Positions 15,924-24,433 are shown, numbered from the stretch's first letter. The stretch: DNA of 52,331 nucleotides from Spirochaetaceae bacterium (GCA_026710565.1 JAPOQV010000401.1:1-52331); one strand, 5' to 3'. Notes: generated from the sequence alone by a model not told the origin. Numbers and translations: made by a program.

Positions 15924-18170
15924 ATGCGTGCTATTCCCTTCAACGTCGCCGAGGCGGTGTTCGAGCCGTTCTGGGATCCACAGCTCAGTCGCTTGTCCGA
16001 GTGGCAGGTCGCCGACGACCGCCGGCACGGCCTGGAGGTCCGCCAGTTCTGGTGCTGGGTGGAGTTCTCCTGGACCCGGGCGCCGCGTTCCGGCCCGGCC
16101 CTGCGCATGCAGCGCTCGCTGGACTTGGACTGCAGCGGCTACGACCGGCTGCTGTTCTCCCTGGTGGCGTCCGAGGGAGCCGAGGTGACGGTCTCGGTCG
16201 AGACCGATGCCGGCGAACGGCATGGCCGCGAGCGGGCGCCGGCGCTCAAGCGGGAGTACGGCGTGGAGCTGGACGGGGCGGCCCACATCCGGGCTGTCCG
16301 ACTGGAGATCACGGCGCCGCCGGACGGCGGCGCGGGCGCGGGATGGCTCAACTGGGTCGGGCTGCAGAACCGGGAACTGCTTGCGCGACACCTGGTCGCG
16401 CACCGCGACCGCGCGGAGGCCATCGAGCACCTGCTGCAGTCCGCCTCCGTGCGGCCGCGCATGCAGCCGTCGCTGGAGGTGGTGATCACCGCGGACGAGC
16501 TGGCGGCGGCGCGCAGGTTCCACACTGCCATGGTCGCCTGCGGCGAGCGGTCGCCGTTCACGGACGTGGCCGCTCAGGCGCTCGCAACCGATCCGGCGGA
16601 CCTGGTCAACGACGTGATCCTGACGGCGCCCGACACGCGCTACGGGCGCGAGCGCGAGCACGGCGTGGGCTGCATCGGGAAGGCCACCGCGGCGCTGCAG
16701 GCGGCGGTGGTACTGGAAGACGCGGAGCTGCTCCGTCGCGGCGCCGAGTTCGCGCTGGCGGCGGCGCTGACGCCGGTCTGGGACTGGGGCTTCATCTCCC
16801 GCTTCCCCGGCAGCGCATTCGAGAGCCGCGCCTTTCTGCAGGGGCTGTGCAGCTCGGACCTTGCTCACGCGCTCGACCTTGCGGGCGACCTCCTCACCGA
16901 CACGGGACGCGCGCTGCTGAGGCGCCGCTTGGCGGAGGACGGCATCGGCGCCGTCAACTTCTCCTCCTGGCGGCACGAGTACATCCATCACTGCAACCAG
17001 TTGGCCCTGTTCTCCACCGGCCGCCTGGCCGCCTACGGGGTGCTGCGCGGCGACTGGCCCCGCGTCGCCCGCTATCAGGAGCTGGCGTACCGGGAGCTGT
17101 CGGAGAGCCTGGAGGACATCATCCTGAGCGACGGCGGCTTCGTGGAGGGGCCGAACTACTTCGCCGGCACCATGGCGCGGGCGCTCACCGCGCTGGCTCA
17201 CCACAGCCGATCGCTCGGCGAGCCTCCGCACGCCCACCTGCCGGCCGCCCTGGCGCGCAGCGACGCGCTGGCCGCGGCGCTGGTCTCCACGGATCAGGAC
17301 ACCGACGTGATCCCGATCTGCGACGCCCGCGCGGTGCTGGACAGCGAGTGGCTGGCGCTGCTCGCCGCCGCGCGGCCGGAGAGCGGGTGGGTGACCGCCT
17401 TCCGGAGCGCCGAAGGTCGCCCCGGCTTCGCGCTCACCTCGCTGCCGGCGATGGCGCAGGCGGAGCGGATCCCCGCCCAGGCCCCGCCGGCCCCGGCGCT
17501 GGTCGTGCTGCCGGAGATGGGCATCGTCGCCTCCCACCGCCCGCTGCACGGCCACACGGTCAAGCTGCTGGTCATCGGCAATCGGGCGCGTGCCGGCCAC
17601 ACGCATGAGGACAAGGGCAGCTTCGTGTTGGAGTTCGCCGGGCAGACCTTCGCCCTGGACCCCGGCACCTGCGACTACTCCGATCCACTGACCGGGCTTC
17701 TCAAGCACTGCGAGCGGCACACCATGCTGGTGCCCGCCGGCACCGATGCGCGTCCGCATCCCGAGTGTCCGATCCCGGCCGACGTGAAGCCGCGAGCCGA
17801 AGGGGATGACCGGCGCTTCGCCGCCGAGATGGATCTCAGCCCCGGCTGGGACGGTTGGTACCGGCACTGGCGGCGCCGCTGGTCGTCGCCGGAGCCGTCG
17901 GCGCTCACGATCCGGGACGACTACGAGCTTGCCGCCGGCACCGGCGTCGAGTGGTACTGGCAGACCGCGCTGCCGGTGTCGGTGGACCGGCAATCGGTCA
18001 CGATCACCGGACGACGGGCCCGGGTGCGGATCGAGGCGCCGCCGGCCGCGCGTGTCCGCGTGGACGAGCTTCCGCTGCCGGACGGTGCCGTGCAGCGCCG
18101 CATCGTGCTGTCGCTGGACGGCACATCCGGCACCGTCGAGGTCACCGTCCACCTGGAGGTGCTGCGGTAA
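15924..18170 (+). CDS. heparinase II/III-like polysaccharide lyase family protein
   Basis: A 748-residue protein with an (alpha/alpha) toroid followed by a beta-sandwich. The C-terminal half has the family hallmark: HTHEDKGSFVLEFAGQTF followed by DPGTCDYSDP. The central helical domain carries FSSWRHEYIHHCNQLALFS and GGFVEGPNYF, with the Tyr and His expected for lyase chemistry. The N-terminus is a beta-rich module. Family members depolymerise uronate-containing glycans such as heparin or alginate oligomers. No signal peptide is visible, so it probably acts on imported oligosaccharides. ATG 15924 is chosen; GTG 15885 would add 13 residues. A Gfo/Idh oxidoreductase follows. Confidence 0.82.
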   Translation: MRAIPFNVAEAVFEPFWDPQLSRLSEWQVADDRRHGLEVRQFWCWVEFSWTRAPRSGPALRMQRSLDLDCSGYDRLLFSLVASEGAEVTVSVETDAGERHGRERAPALKREYGVELDGAAHIRAVRLEITAPPDGGAGAGWLNWVGLQNRELLARHLVAHRDRAEAIEHLLQSASVRPRMQPSLEVVITADELAAARRFHTAMVACGERSPFTDVAAQALATDPADLVNDVILTAPDTRYGREREHGVGCIGKATAALQAAVVLEDAELLRRGAEFALAAALTPVWDWGFISRFPGSAFESRAFLQGLCSSDLAHALDLAGDLLTDTGRALLRRRLAEDGIGAVNFSSWRHEYIHHCNQLALFSTGRLAAYGVLRGDWPRVARYQELAYRELSESLEDIILSDGGFVEGPNYFAGTMARALTALAHHSRSLGEPPHAHLPAALARSDALAAALVSTDQDTDVIPICDARAVLDSEWLALLAAARPESGWVTAFRSAEGRPGFALTSLPAMAQAERIPAQAPPAPALVVLPEMGIVASHRPLHGHTVKLLVIGNRARAGHTHEDKGSFVLEFAGQTFALDPGTCDYSDPLTGLLKHCERHTMLVPAGTDARPHPECPIPADVKPRAEGDDRRFAAEMDLSPGWDGWYRHWRRRWSSPEPSALTIRDDYELAAGTGVEWYWQTALPVSVDRQSVTITGRRARVRIEAPPAARVRVDELPLPDGAVQRRIVLSLDGTSGTVEVTVHLEVLR

Positions 18171-18252
18171 CTTCGCGCCGAAGCGCGCCCGGCGTGCGTG
18201 TGGTTGGCCACCCTTCGTGCAACACTCGAACAACGGGCCGGTGGGGAACGAG

Positions 18253-19365
18253 GTGGCTGAGTCGCTTCGGTATGCAGTCGTCGGTGTCGGCGACATGGGC
18301 CGCGAGCATCTGCGAAACATCACGGCAACCCCCGGCGGTGAGGTAGTGGCGGTCGCGGACCCGCACGGGGCCTCGATCGACCAGGCCCTTCGAGTTGCGC
18401 CGGATGCGCGCGTGTTTGGCTCGGTCGAGGACTTGATGGCTCAGGTCGAGGTCGACGTGCTGGTCGTTGCCACTCCCAACCACACGCACCGGGGAGTAGT
18501 GGAGCGCATCGTCGAGCGCGCCGGCGCCACCTCGCCACACTTGCTGCTGGAGAAGCCTCTGTGCACGACCACCGCGGACTGCCTGCAGCTCGAGCGGCTG
18601 CTCGACCCGTATCCGGCTGTCACCTGGGTGGGCATGGCGGGGCGCTACAGCCCGCCGGTCGCGACCCTCATCAAGGAGGTGAAGCGTGGGGCCACGGGGA
18701 CCCCACGCATGGTGTCCATCAGGGAGCACCGGCGCCCGTTCTCGCCGAAAGTCGGAAACTGGAATCGGTTTGCGCGGAACACGGGCGGAACGCTGGTCGA
18801 GAAATGCTGTCACTTCTTCGACTTGATGCGGTACATCCTCGGCGACGAGCCAATTCGCGTGATGGGTTCCGGCGGCCGCGACGTGAACCATCTCGACGAG
18901 CGCTACGGAGGCGAGCAGCCGGACATCCTGGACAACGCGTATGTCATCGTCGATTTCGCGACGGGCGCCCGAGCCAGCCTGGACCTGTGCATGTTCGCCG
19001 AGCAGTCGCGCCACCAGACCGAGATCGTGGTGAGCGGCAACGCCGGCCAGGTCGAGGTCGGACTGCCGGAAGGCGTGGTGTGGGTCGGGGAGCGCGAGCT
19101 TCCGTGGCGTCCTGAAGCGCGGCGCGATCCGGACCGGATTCGGACCATCGACGTGCAGGTCGACGAAGCGGCGCTGCGGCTCGGCGCTCACCATGGAGCG
19201 ACCTACTTTCAGCACCTCGCCTTCCAGCGCGTCGTTCGCGGCGGCGGAGCACCGGGGGTTGGCATACGCGATGGACTGATGGCCGTGGCCATGGGCCAGG
19301 CCGCGGAACTGTCGGTGTCACAGGGCCGCCCGGTCATGATGGCAGAGGTTCTCGGGCCGGGATAG
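18253..19365 (+). CDS. Gfo/Idh/MocA family oxidoreductase
   Basis: A 370-residue predicted sugar dehydrogenase. The Rossmann start is YAVVGVGDMGREHLRNI, the EKP motif appears as LLLEKPLCTT, and GTLVEKCCHFFDLMRYILG holds the His/Asp of the active site. The central GMAGRYSPPV and NRFARNTGGT segments resemble inositol 2-dehydrogenase-like members. GTG 18253 is favoured (GGGGA 6 nt upstream); GTG 18241 is possible. It follows the heparinase-like gene by 82 nt and probably handles a released sugar or uronate; that link is by position only. It converges with the mazF-like gene, 13 nt apart. Confidence 0.88.
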   Translation: MAESLRYAVVGVGDMGREHLRNITATPGGEVVAVADPHGASIDQALRVAPDARVFGSVEDLMAQVEVDVLVVATPNHTHRGVVERIVERAGATSPHLLLEKPLCTTTADCLQLERLLDPYPAVTWVGMAGRYSPPVATLIKEVKRGATGTPRMVSIREHRRPFSPKVGNWNRFARNTGGTLVEKCCHFFDLMRYILGDEPIRVMGSGGRDVNHLDERYGGEQPDILDNAYVIVDFATGARASLDLCMFAEQSRHQTEIVVSGNAGQVEVGLPEGVVWVGERELPWRPEARRDPDRIRTIDVQVDEAALRLGAHHGATYFQHLAFQRVVRGGGAPGVGIRDGLMAVAMGQAAELSVSQGRPVMMAEVLGPG

Positions 19366-19378
19366 CGCGCGGCGATCC

Positions 19379-19717
19379 TCATAGTGCGAGCACCAGCCTG
19401 ATACCTGCTTCCACGTCCCGGAGACGCTCCGGCTCGATGCTTCCCGCCTTCTCTACCAGCCTGATGCGGTCAAGGCAGGTCACCTGGGACACGACGACCA
19501 CCGACTCCTTGCGCAGGTCGGATTCGGCGGTGTCCAGATGGACGTTGCCTGGCGCATCGGCGAGCTTGAGATTCGTGGTGAACGGCACGCACAGGACGGT
19601 GCCGATTCTGCTCCGGTTGAAGCTGCCCGCCTGTACAACCAGAACCGGACGCCGGAATCCCGGTTCGCTCCCGAACGGGACTCCGAGATCCGCCCACTAG
19701 ATCTCACCACGAGTCAT
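19379..19717 (-). pseudogene. MazF/PemK-type mRNA interferase toxin gene with an amber codon at position 7
   Basis: From ATG 19717 the frame reads MTRGEI, then TAG (19697-19699), then WADLGVPFGSEPGFRRPVLV and on to a natural stop at 19379, 112 codons in all. MazF proteins usually start MxRGEIWWADLG, so the amber codon replaces the first Trp (TGG to TAG). The rest is intact, including RRPVLVVQ and the IGTVLCVPFTTN strand. MazF toxins cut mRNA at short motifs and are held by an antitoxin from the same operon. The start overlaps the antitoxin gene by 14 nt. It is likely inactivated unless the stop is read through. Confidence 0.85.
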
Positions 19718-19949
19718 CTGCCGTGAGTTCCCGCAGGTTCTCCAGCCCGGCGTCGGTCCTCGGGATCCGTCGCTCCGGAAGGTCGCCATACACCGCATCC
19801 AGCCGCTCGGTCACGTCCTGTTTTCGGTGCGTGCGAATGAATTCCTCGAGTGCCAGCGCGACGAGCTGACTGCGGGGGATGGCGAGCTCCGCAGCCATCT
19901 CGTCCGCTTGCCTGAACAGGTTGTCCGGAAGCGATACCGCCGTCTTCAT
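19704..19949 (-). CDS. ribbon-helix-helix antitoxin of the MazEF-like module
   Basis: An 81-residue protein. The first 45 residues (MKTAVSLPDNLFRQADEMAAEL...RSQLVALALEEFI) form a ribbon-helix-helix DNA-binding domain, and the acidic C-terminal tail (RTDAGLENLRELTADDSW) is the usual toxin-binding segment. It should autorepress the operon and neutralise the MazF-like toxin encoded immediately downstream. The frame is intact while its toxin is interrupted. The start ATG 19949 has TATACT 6 nt upstream and no Shine-Dalgarno sequence. Confidence 0.85.
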   Translation of the reverse strand: MKTAVSLPDNLFRQADEMAAELAIPRSQLVALALEEFIRTHRKQDVTERLDAVYGDLPERRIPRTDAGLENLRELTADDSW

Positions 19950-19953
19950 GACA

Positions 19954-19973
19954 GTAGTATAACCAAGGTAGTA
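19954..19973 (-). promoter_or_regulatory. promoter/operator of the antitoxin gene
   Basis: On the minus strand TACTAC occurs twice, 14 nt apart (complements of 19954-19959 and 19968-19973), flanking and overlapping a -10 hexamer TATACT (19956-19961). Direct repeats around a -10 fit autorepression by a ribbon-helix-helix protein. Confidence 0.4.
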
Positions 19974-20180
19974 CCGTCGTTCACCTCGCGCCGAACGTGC
20001 CGAGCGCTGCCGCAACCGTCAAGGCGGGCGAGCTGACCGTATTCGCGCCGCTGCAGCCACCATCAGTTACGGCGGCGCGATGGAACTCGATTAGTCCCCC
20101 CTGCCCCGTCGTTCGGGGCTGCGCGCTACCGGCTGTGCGCTGATTTGCTCAGACGTTTCGTTTCCGGAGACAATACGCAC

Positions 20181-20447
20181 ATGGCGCCAGCGGTGCCAGC
20201 TCACGTCACACGCGCCGAGTTGACTACGGTCATCGAACGCGACGGTGATGGCTTCGTCGCCCTATGTCCCGAGGTCGATGTTGCCAGCCAGGGGAGCACG
20301 GTCCAGGAGGCGCGTGCCAACCTGACGGAGGCCTTGGAGCTTTTCTTCGAGACGGCATCGGAGAGCGAGATCATGAGGCGGCTTCGGTCGGAGGTGTACG
20401 TGACTCGCATTGAGGTTCCGGTGCGCAGGCCGCAGCCATCGCTGTGA
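20181..20447 (+). CDS. hicB: HicB-family antitoxin
   Basis: An 88-residue protein with the partially degraded RNase H fold of HicB: TTVIERDGDGFVALCPEVDV at the N-terminus, then SQGSTVQEARANLTEALELF, the signature of the family. HicB neutralises the HicA mRNA interferase and usually represses the operon. No hicA lies beside it on the same strand; a broken hicA-like relic lies just downstream on the opposite strand. The C-terminus lacks an obvious DNA-binding helix. The start is ATG 20181; the 230 nt back to the antitoxin at 19949 contain no gene I can support. Confidence 0.82.
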   Translation: MAPAVPAHVTRAELTTVIERDGDGFVALCPEVDVASQGSTVQEARANLTEALELFFETASESEIMRRLRSEVYVTRIEVPVRRPQPSL

Positions 20448-20476
20448 AGTGAGCCGGCGTCCCGACTCGTTACTCG

Positions 20477-20642
20477 TTACTCGAACTCGGACCGAGGTAT
20501 CTCGGACTGCCGGATGATCGATCTCAGGGTTCCAACGCGCAACGGGGTGATCGGGCACGGGAACGGTCGTCGTGTCCCCCGGCGCCTTTCTCTACACAAT
20601 GATGTGACTGCCCCTTCGGTGGACCTGCACGAACCAACGCGT
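20477..20642 (-). pseudogene. hicA-like toxin relic
   Basis: The minus strand encodes RWFVQVHRRGSHIIV, a stop (TAG), then PGDTTTVPVPDHP, and, after a shift of frame, LRVGTLRSIIRQSEIPRSEF before a stop at 20477-20479. These are the His-containing RGSH motif and the VPxH...GTLRxII C-terminus of HicA. The N-terminal 20 or so residues are missing. One in-frame stop and one frameshift show it is dead. A 7-nt tandem repeat (ACTCGTT) lies at its 3' end. It converges on hicB rather than preceding it, so it is not simply the local partner. Confidence 0.75.
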
Positions 20643-20681
20643 GGCGGTTCCCTCCCGGCCGTAGTAGCCTGAACGTTCGTC

Positions 20682-21866
20682 ATGGGGGCGAGTCCAGCGG
20701 CCGGCGTTCCGTTCGACGGGCGCAGGCTCGACGCGCTCATGGAGCGGTTCGACGTGGACGTGCTGCTGGCCAGCTCGCGCCACAATACGCGGTACCTGAC
20801 CGGCGGCTACTACCACTGGTTCCACGCGCGCATGGCTCGCGCGGCCGGGCAGCGCTATCTCACGTTCGTGGGGATTCCCCGCGGCCGCCTGCAGGACGCG
20901 TTCTTCGTCGGTGGCATGACCGAGGAGGCAGGTCTCGCCTCGCACGACATTTGGATCCCGGATCGGCACCTTACCGAGCCGCGGCGCAGCCCCTTCTTTC
21001 AGTCCGCGCATGCAGCCACGGAGGGAGCGCTCCGCTGCCTGCGCCGCCGAGGTCTGACGGCGGGGCGCGTTGGCGTGGAGCTGGAGTTCCTGCCGGCCAG
21101 CTCGTACCGGCGGCTGCAGGCAGAGCTCCCGGACGGCGAGCTGGTGGACGCCACCGGCCTGCTGGGTGAGCTGCGGGCCGTCAAGACGCCCGCCGAGGTG
21201 GAGGTCCTGCGCCGCAACGCGGCCGGGTCCATCGAAGCCGTTCAGGCAACGCTTGAAGCGAGTGGGCCGGGGGACACCACCGCCCTGATCCATCGCCGGC
21301 TGCATTCGGAGATGGCCCTGCGCGACCTGGAGCTGCAGTGGCTGATCATCTGCATGGGTCCTGACGGCGTGACCACCAAGTGGCCGTCCGACCGCGCCTG
21401 GGCTGCCGGGGAGGTGCTACGCGTCGATCCGGGCAGTAGCAGCGGGGACTACGTCGCCGACCTGTGCCGCATGGCGTGCCTGGGCGACCCCTCGGCCCGC
21501 GCGGAGCAGATGATCGCGGACTGCATCGCCGTCAACGACCGGCTGCAGGCGGAGATTCGACCCGGCATGACGTGCGGGGAGCTGAACGAGCGCGGGCAGC
21601 GCCTGCTGGCGGAGACCGCGTACGCCGAGCACGGCTGGCACATCGTGCACGGCTGCGGGATGGTGCCGCACGAGCCACCGGTGGTGCGCGGGGATCCGGC
21701 CTACGTACTGCGGGAAGGCATGGTCATGTCGATGGAGACGGAGTTCCAGCATCCGGAGGTGGGCGACATCAAGATGGAGGACATCGTCGCCGTGACCGCA
21801 GGCGGCTGCGAGTGCCTGACGCCGGCCGCGCGGAGCTGGATCCGGGCCGGAGCGGCCGGGTGCTGA
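20682..21866 (+). CDS. M24 family metallopeptidase (Xaa-Pro aminopeptidase/creatinase fold)
   Basis: A 394-residue protein with the pita-bread fold. The N-terminal creatinase-like domain includes NTRYLTGGYYHWF. Metal ligands in the C-terminal domain appear in the right order: Asp249 (VDPGS), Asp260 (VADLCR), His323 (VHGCGMVPHE), Glu352 (SMETEF) and Glu366 (KMEDIV). M24 enzymes cleave N-terminal X-Pro bonds or C-N bonds in small molecules such as creatine; relatives also include lyases such as DMSP lyase DddP. Given its overlap with an oxidoreductase and a PEP mutase-family enzyme, a small-molecule role is likelier than peptide turnover. Confidence 0.85.
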   Translation: MGASPAAGVPFDGRRLDALMERFDVDVLLASSRHNTRYLTGGYYHWFHARMARAAGQRYLTFVGIPRGRLQDAFFVGGMTEEAGLASHDIWIPDRHLTEPRRSPFFQSAHAATEGALRCLRRRGLTAGRVGVELEFLPASSYRRLQAELPDGELVDATGLLGELRAVKTPAEVEVLRRNAAGSIEAVQATLEASGPGDTTALIHRRLHSEMALRDLELQWLIICMGPDGVTTKWPSDRAWAAGEVLRVDPGSSSGDYVADLCRMACLGDPSARAEQMIADCIAVNDRLQAEIRPGMTCGELNERGQRLLAETAYAEHGWHIVHGCGMVPHEPPVVRGDPAYVLREGMVMSMETEFQHPEVGDIKMEDIVAVTAGGCECLTPAARSWIRAGAAGC

Positions 21867-23050
21867 AAGTCGGGCTGGCCGGCACCGGCTTCATCAGCGA
21901 CGAGCACGTCCTGGGCTACCGCGGCTCTGCCGGCGCCGAGATCGTCGCCGTGTGCGACCTGGACCTCGCCCGCGCCCGCGGCTGGCTGGAACGGTGGGGG
22001 CTGCCGGCGGCGCGCGCCTACGACGGCCTCGAGCGCATGCTGGACGGCGAGAAGCTCGACCTGGTGGAGGTCCTCACCCCGCAGACCCGGCACCACGATC
22101 ACGTGCTGCTGTGCGCGGCCGCGGGCGTGCCGTTCATCAGCGTGCAGAAGCCGATGGCCGCGGGCATCGCGCAGTGCGACCGGATGATCGAGGCGTGCCG
22201 CGCCGCGGGCGCGGTGCTGCGGCTGTACGAGAACTACGTGTTCTATCCCGTCTACCACGAGGCGAAGCGGCTGCTCGACGACGGCGTCATCGGCGCGCCA
22301 ACCTCGGTTCGCGTGCACACCATCGGCGGGGTCCGCGACGGCGCCCCGTGGCCTGACTTCTGGGTCCCCGCGGACGTGCGTCAGAGCCGCTCCTCGGTGC
22401 TGGTCGGCGACGACGGCCTGCACAAGTTCTCGCTCGCCTGCTGGCTCATGGACCGCGAGATCGAACGGATCGGCGCGTGGATCGACCCGGAGACGCCGCT
22501 GGATGCCCCCGCCTTCATTCGGGCGAAGTTCCGGACAAACCCGGGGGAGCCCGCGAAGTACGCGCAGATCGACTTCAACTTCTCGACCAAGCTCGCGATC
22601 CCAAGCGACGTCTGGCTCGACGACTTCGTGGAGATCTGCGGCGAGCTCGGCGTCATGTGGATCCACCAGTGCGCGGGCGCGGGAGACCGCCCGCTGTTCA
22701 GGGGCAACCGGATGTCGAGCAGCAGCGCCTTTCCGCCGATCGCCGTCTTCGTGGACGGCCGGGTGACCACGTATCTCGACGACTTGTCGCCTTGGGAGCG
22801 CAACTGGTCGACGTCGTTCGCCGCCTGCACCCGGCACTTCGTCGGTGTGGCCACGGCCGGGGGCACGCCGGTCTGCACGGGCGAGCAGGGCAGGGATCTG
22901 AACCGCTACGCGACGGCGGCGCTGCTGTCGGCGCAGGAGGGGCGGGACGTGGACCTGAGCGAGGTGACGTCCGAGGCGGAGGAGCAGGGTGCGTTCGAGC
23001 TCCGCGACAACTTCTGCAGGATAGACTCGGCCAAGGAGGCAGCCCGATGA
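21860..23050 (+). CDS. Gfo/Idh/MocA family oxidoreductase
   Basis: A 396-residue predicted NAD(P)-dependent dehydrogenase: Rossmann start KVGLAGTGFISDEHVLGY, a QKPMAAG motif in place of the usual EKP (the catalytic Lys is kept), and GDDGLHKFSLACWLM with the active-site His. The start is GTG 21860, overlapping the stop of the M24 gene by 7 nt; its own stop overlaps the next gene's ATG (ATGA). Such overlaps indicate translational coupling. Substrate unknown; coupling to a lyase-family enzyme suggests a dedicated carboxylate or sugar-acid pathway. Confidence 0.86.
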   Translation: MLKVGLAGTGFISDEHVLGYRGSAGAEIVAVCDLDLARARGWLERWGLPAARAYDGLERMLDGEKLDLVEVLTPQTRHHDHVLLCAAAGVPFISVQKPMAAGIAQCDRMIEACRAAGAVLRLYENYVFYPVYHEAKRLLDDGVIGAPTSVRVHTIGGVRDGAPWPDFWVPADVRQSRSSVLVGDDGLHKFSLACWLMDREIERIGAWIDPETPLDAPAFIRAKFRTNPGEPAKYAQIDFNFSTKLAIPSDVWLDDFVEICGELGVMWIHQCAGAGDRPLFRGNRMSSSSAFPPIAVFVDGRVTTYLDDLSPWERNWSTSFAACTRHFVGVATAGGTPVCTGEQGRDLNRYATAALLSAQEGRDVDLSEVTSEAEEQGAFELRDNFCRIDSAKEAAR

Positions 23051-23937
23051 CCCCGACCGAACAGCTCAGCCAAGGAATGGCCGGCGGCGACACCGTGGTC
23101 GCCATCGGCGCCTACGACGCCTTCTCGGCGCGCATCGTCGAGAAGGCCGGGTTCGATGCCGTGTACGTGGGCAGCTACGCCACGGAGGCCGCCACGCTCG
23201 GCAAGCCGGACCTGGCCCTGATGAGCAAGACCGACCGCCTGGCCATCGCCCGCAACATCGTCAAGGCGGTCAACGTACCGGTCATCGTCGACGTGGAAGA
23301 GGGCTACGGCAACGCCATCAGCGTGATGGACACCGTCCGCGACTTCGAGGACACCGGCGCGGCCGGCATCCACCTCGACGACGAGGCGCTGCCGTCCAAG
23401 TGTCCGTTCCTGCCCGGCATCCCCCAGAACGAGCTGATCAGCACCGACGAGATGTGCGGCAAGGTGGAGGCCGCCGCCCGCGCCAAGAGCGATCCCGACT
23501 TCAAGATCATCATCCGCTCGGACGTAATCGGCACCGTGCCGCGCGAGGTCTATTACGGCGAGCGACGAATGGAGGAGGTGGTGCGGCGCAGCAAGGCCTA
23601 CGCCGACGCCGGGGCCGACGCCATCTTCGTGATGGCGCTCACCGACGAGGAGGTCGACTACTTCGCCCGCGAGATCGACGCGCCGCTGGTCGGCATCTTC
23701 GCCACCGCCGAGCCGCTGCCCATCGCCAGCTTCGAACGGGCCGGCTATCCGCTGGTGATCGGGTCGCTGGTCGGCATCTACGCCGCGGGCAAGGGCCTGC
23801 TGCGGGCGATGCGGAAGCTGGCCGAAACCCGCGACTGGAACGCGATCCAGGACGAGATGATCGACGACGCCGAGTTCTTCGACATCGTCGACGTCGAACG
23901 GTACCGGTCCTTCTACGAGGACTTCAGGATCCGCTGA
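23047..23937 (+). CDS. isocitrate lyase/PEP mutase family protein
   Basis: A 296-residue TIM-barrel enzyme. Landmarks are GAYDAFSARIVEKAGFDAVYVGSYA, the metal site VIVDVEEGYGN, GIHLDDE and GSLVGIYAAGKG. The catalytic loop reads LPSKCPFLPG, different from the KRCGH of isocitrate and methylisocitrate lyases, so this belongs to the wider oxaloacetate decarboxylase/carboxyvinyl-phosphonate mutase/dimethylmalate lyase group. Expected chemistry is C-C (or P-C) bond formation or cleavage next to a carboxylate, with Mg. It overlaps the preceding oxidoreductase by 4 nt, forming a three-gene unit with the M24 gene. Confidence 0.88.
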   Translation: MTPTEQLSQGMAGGDTVVAIGAYDAFSARIVEKAGFDAVYVGSYATEAATLGKPDLALMSKTDRLAIARNIVKAVNVPVIVDVEEGYGNAISVMDTVRDFEDTGAAGIHLDDEALPSKCPFLPGIPQNELISTDEMCGKVEAAARAKSDPDFKIIIRSDVIGTVPREVYYGERRMEEVVRRSKAYADAGADAIFVMALTDEEVDYFAREIDAPLVGIFATAEPLPIASFERAGYPLVIGSLVGIYAAGKGLLRAMRKLAETRDWNAIQDEMIDDAEFFDIVDVERYRSFYEDFRIR

Positions 23938-23945
23938 CGCAGTGT

Positions 23946-23979
23946 TTTCATAGGCATCGGGGTTTCATAGGCTTCGGGG
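23946..23979. repeat. tandem 17-bp repeat upstream of the VOC gene
   Basis: TTTCATAGGCATCGGGG (23946-23962) is followed directly by TTTCATAGGCTTCGGGG (23963-23979), one mismatch in 17. It lies between the PEP mutase-family gene and the ribosome-binding site of the VOC gene, where it could be a regulator site or slippage product. Confidence 0.6.
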
Positions 23980-23988
23980 GAGGGGACG

Positions 23989-24408
23989 ATGGTACGGGGG
24001 ATGTGGAACTACGCCGTCAAGGCGCCGGACGTGGAGGCGGCCCCCCGTTTCTACGTCGAGCACATGGGAGCCGAGTTCCGGATGAGCGGTACGGCGTTCG
24101 GCTGCCGGTATGACGTCGTCCGCATGGGCCACACGCGCCTGCTGATCTTCGACCGCGCACCCTATGAGGAGGCGCACGGCATGGACCTGCCGCCCGGGTT
24201 CCTGCACGTCGTCTACGAGGTGGACGACCACGAAGCCCACGTCGCGATGCTGCGGCAGGCCGGGGTGCGCTTCCTGATCGAGCCGCAGGAGATCGACACG
24301 GCCGTGGGCCGCCGCAAGATCGCCTTCTTCGAAGCGCCGGACGGCATTCGCACGGAGGTGATGCAGATCCTCGAAGACCGGGAGGAGGAAGCCGTCCGCT
24401 CAGCTTGA
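23989..24408 (+). CDS. VOC superfamily (glyoxalase/dioxygenase fold) protein
   Basis: A 139-residue single VOC domain made of two beta-alpha-beta-beta-beta units: WNYAVKAPDVEAAPRFYVEH opens the first and GFLHVVYEVDDHEAHVAML the second, ending APDGIRTEVMQIL with the metal-binding Glu. The His in GFLHVVYEV is likely a second ligand. Members include glyoxalase I, ring-cleaving dioxygenases and antibiotic-resistance proteins; function is not predictable. The start ATG has a strong GGGGAGGGG ribosome-binding site. Confidence 0.82.
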   Translation: MVRGMWNYAVKAPDVEAAPRFYVEHMGAEFRMSGTAFGCRYDVVRMGHTRLLIFDRAPYEEAHGMDLPPGFLHVVYEVDDHEAHVAMLRQAGVRFLIEPQEIDTAVGRRKIAFFEAPDGIRTEVMQILEDREEEAVRSA

Positions 24409-24433
24409 GGCTGCGCGCTCCCTCCAGACAGAA

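Noticed and set aside
15819..18323. An 834-codon open frame on the minus strand opposite the heparinase-like gene
   Set aside because: Arg-rich shadow; the plus strand encodes a recognisable lyase with an RBS and operon context.
20037..20180. Possible gene fragment between the two antitoxin genes
   Set aside because: A short Arg/Ala-rich C-terminus-like frame ends at 20093, but it has no start, RBS or recognisable motif.
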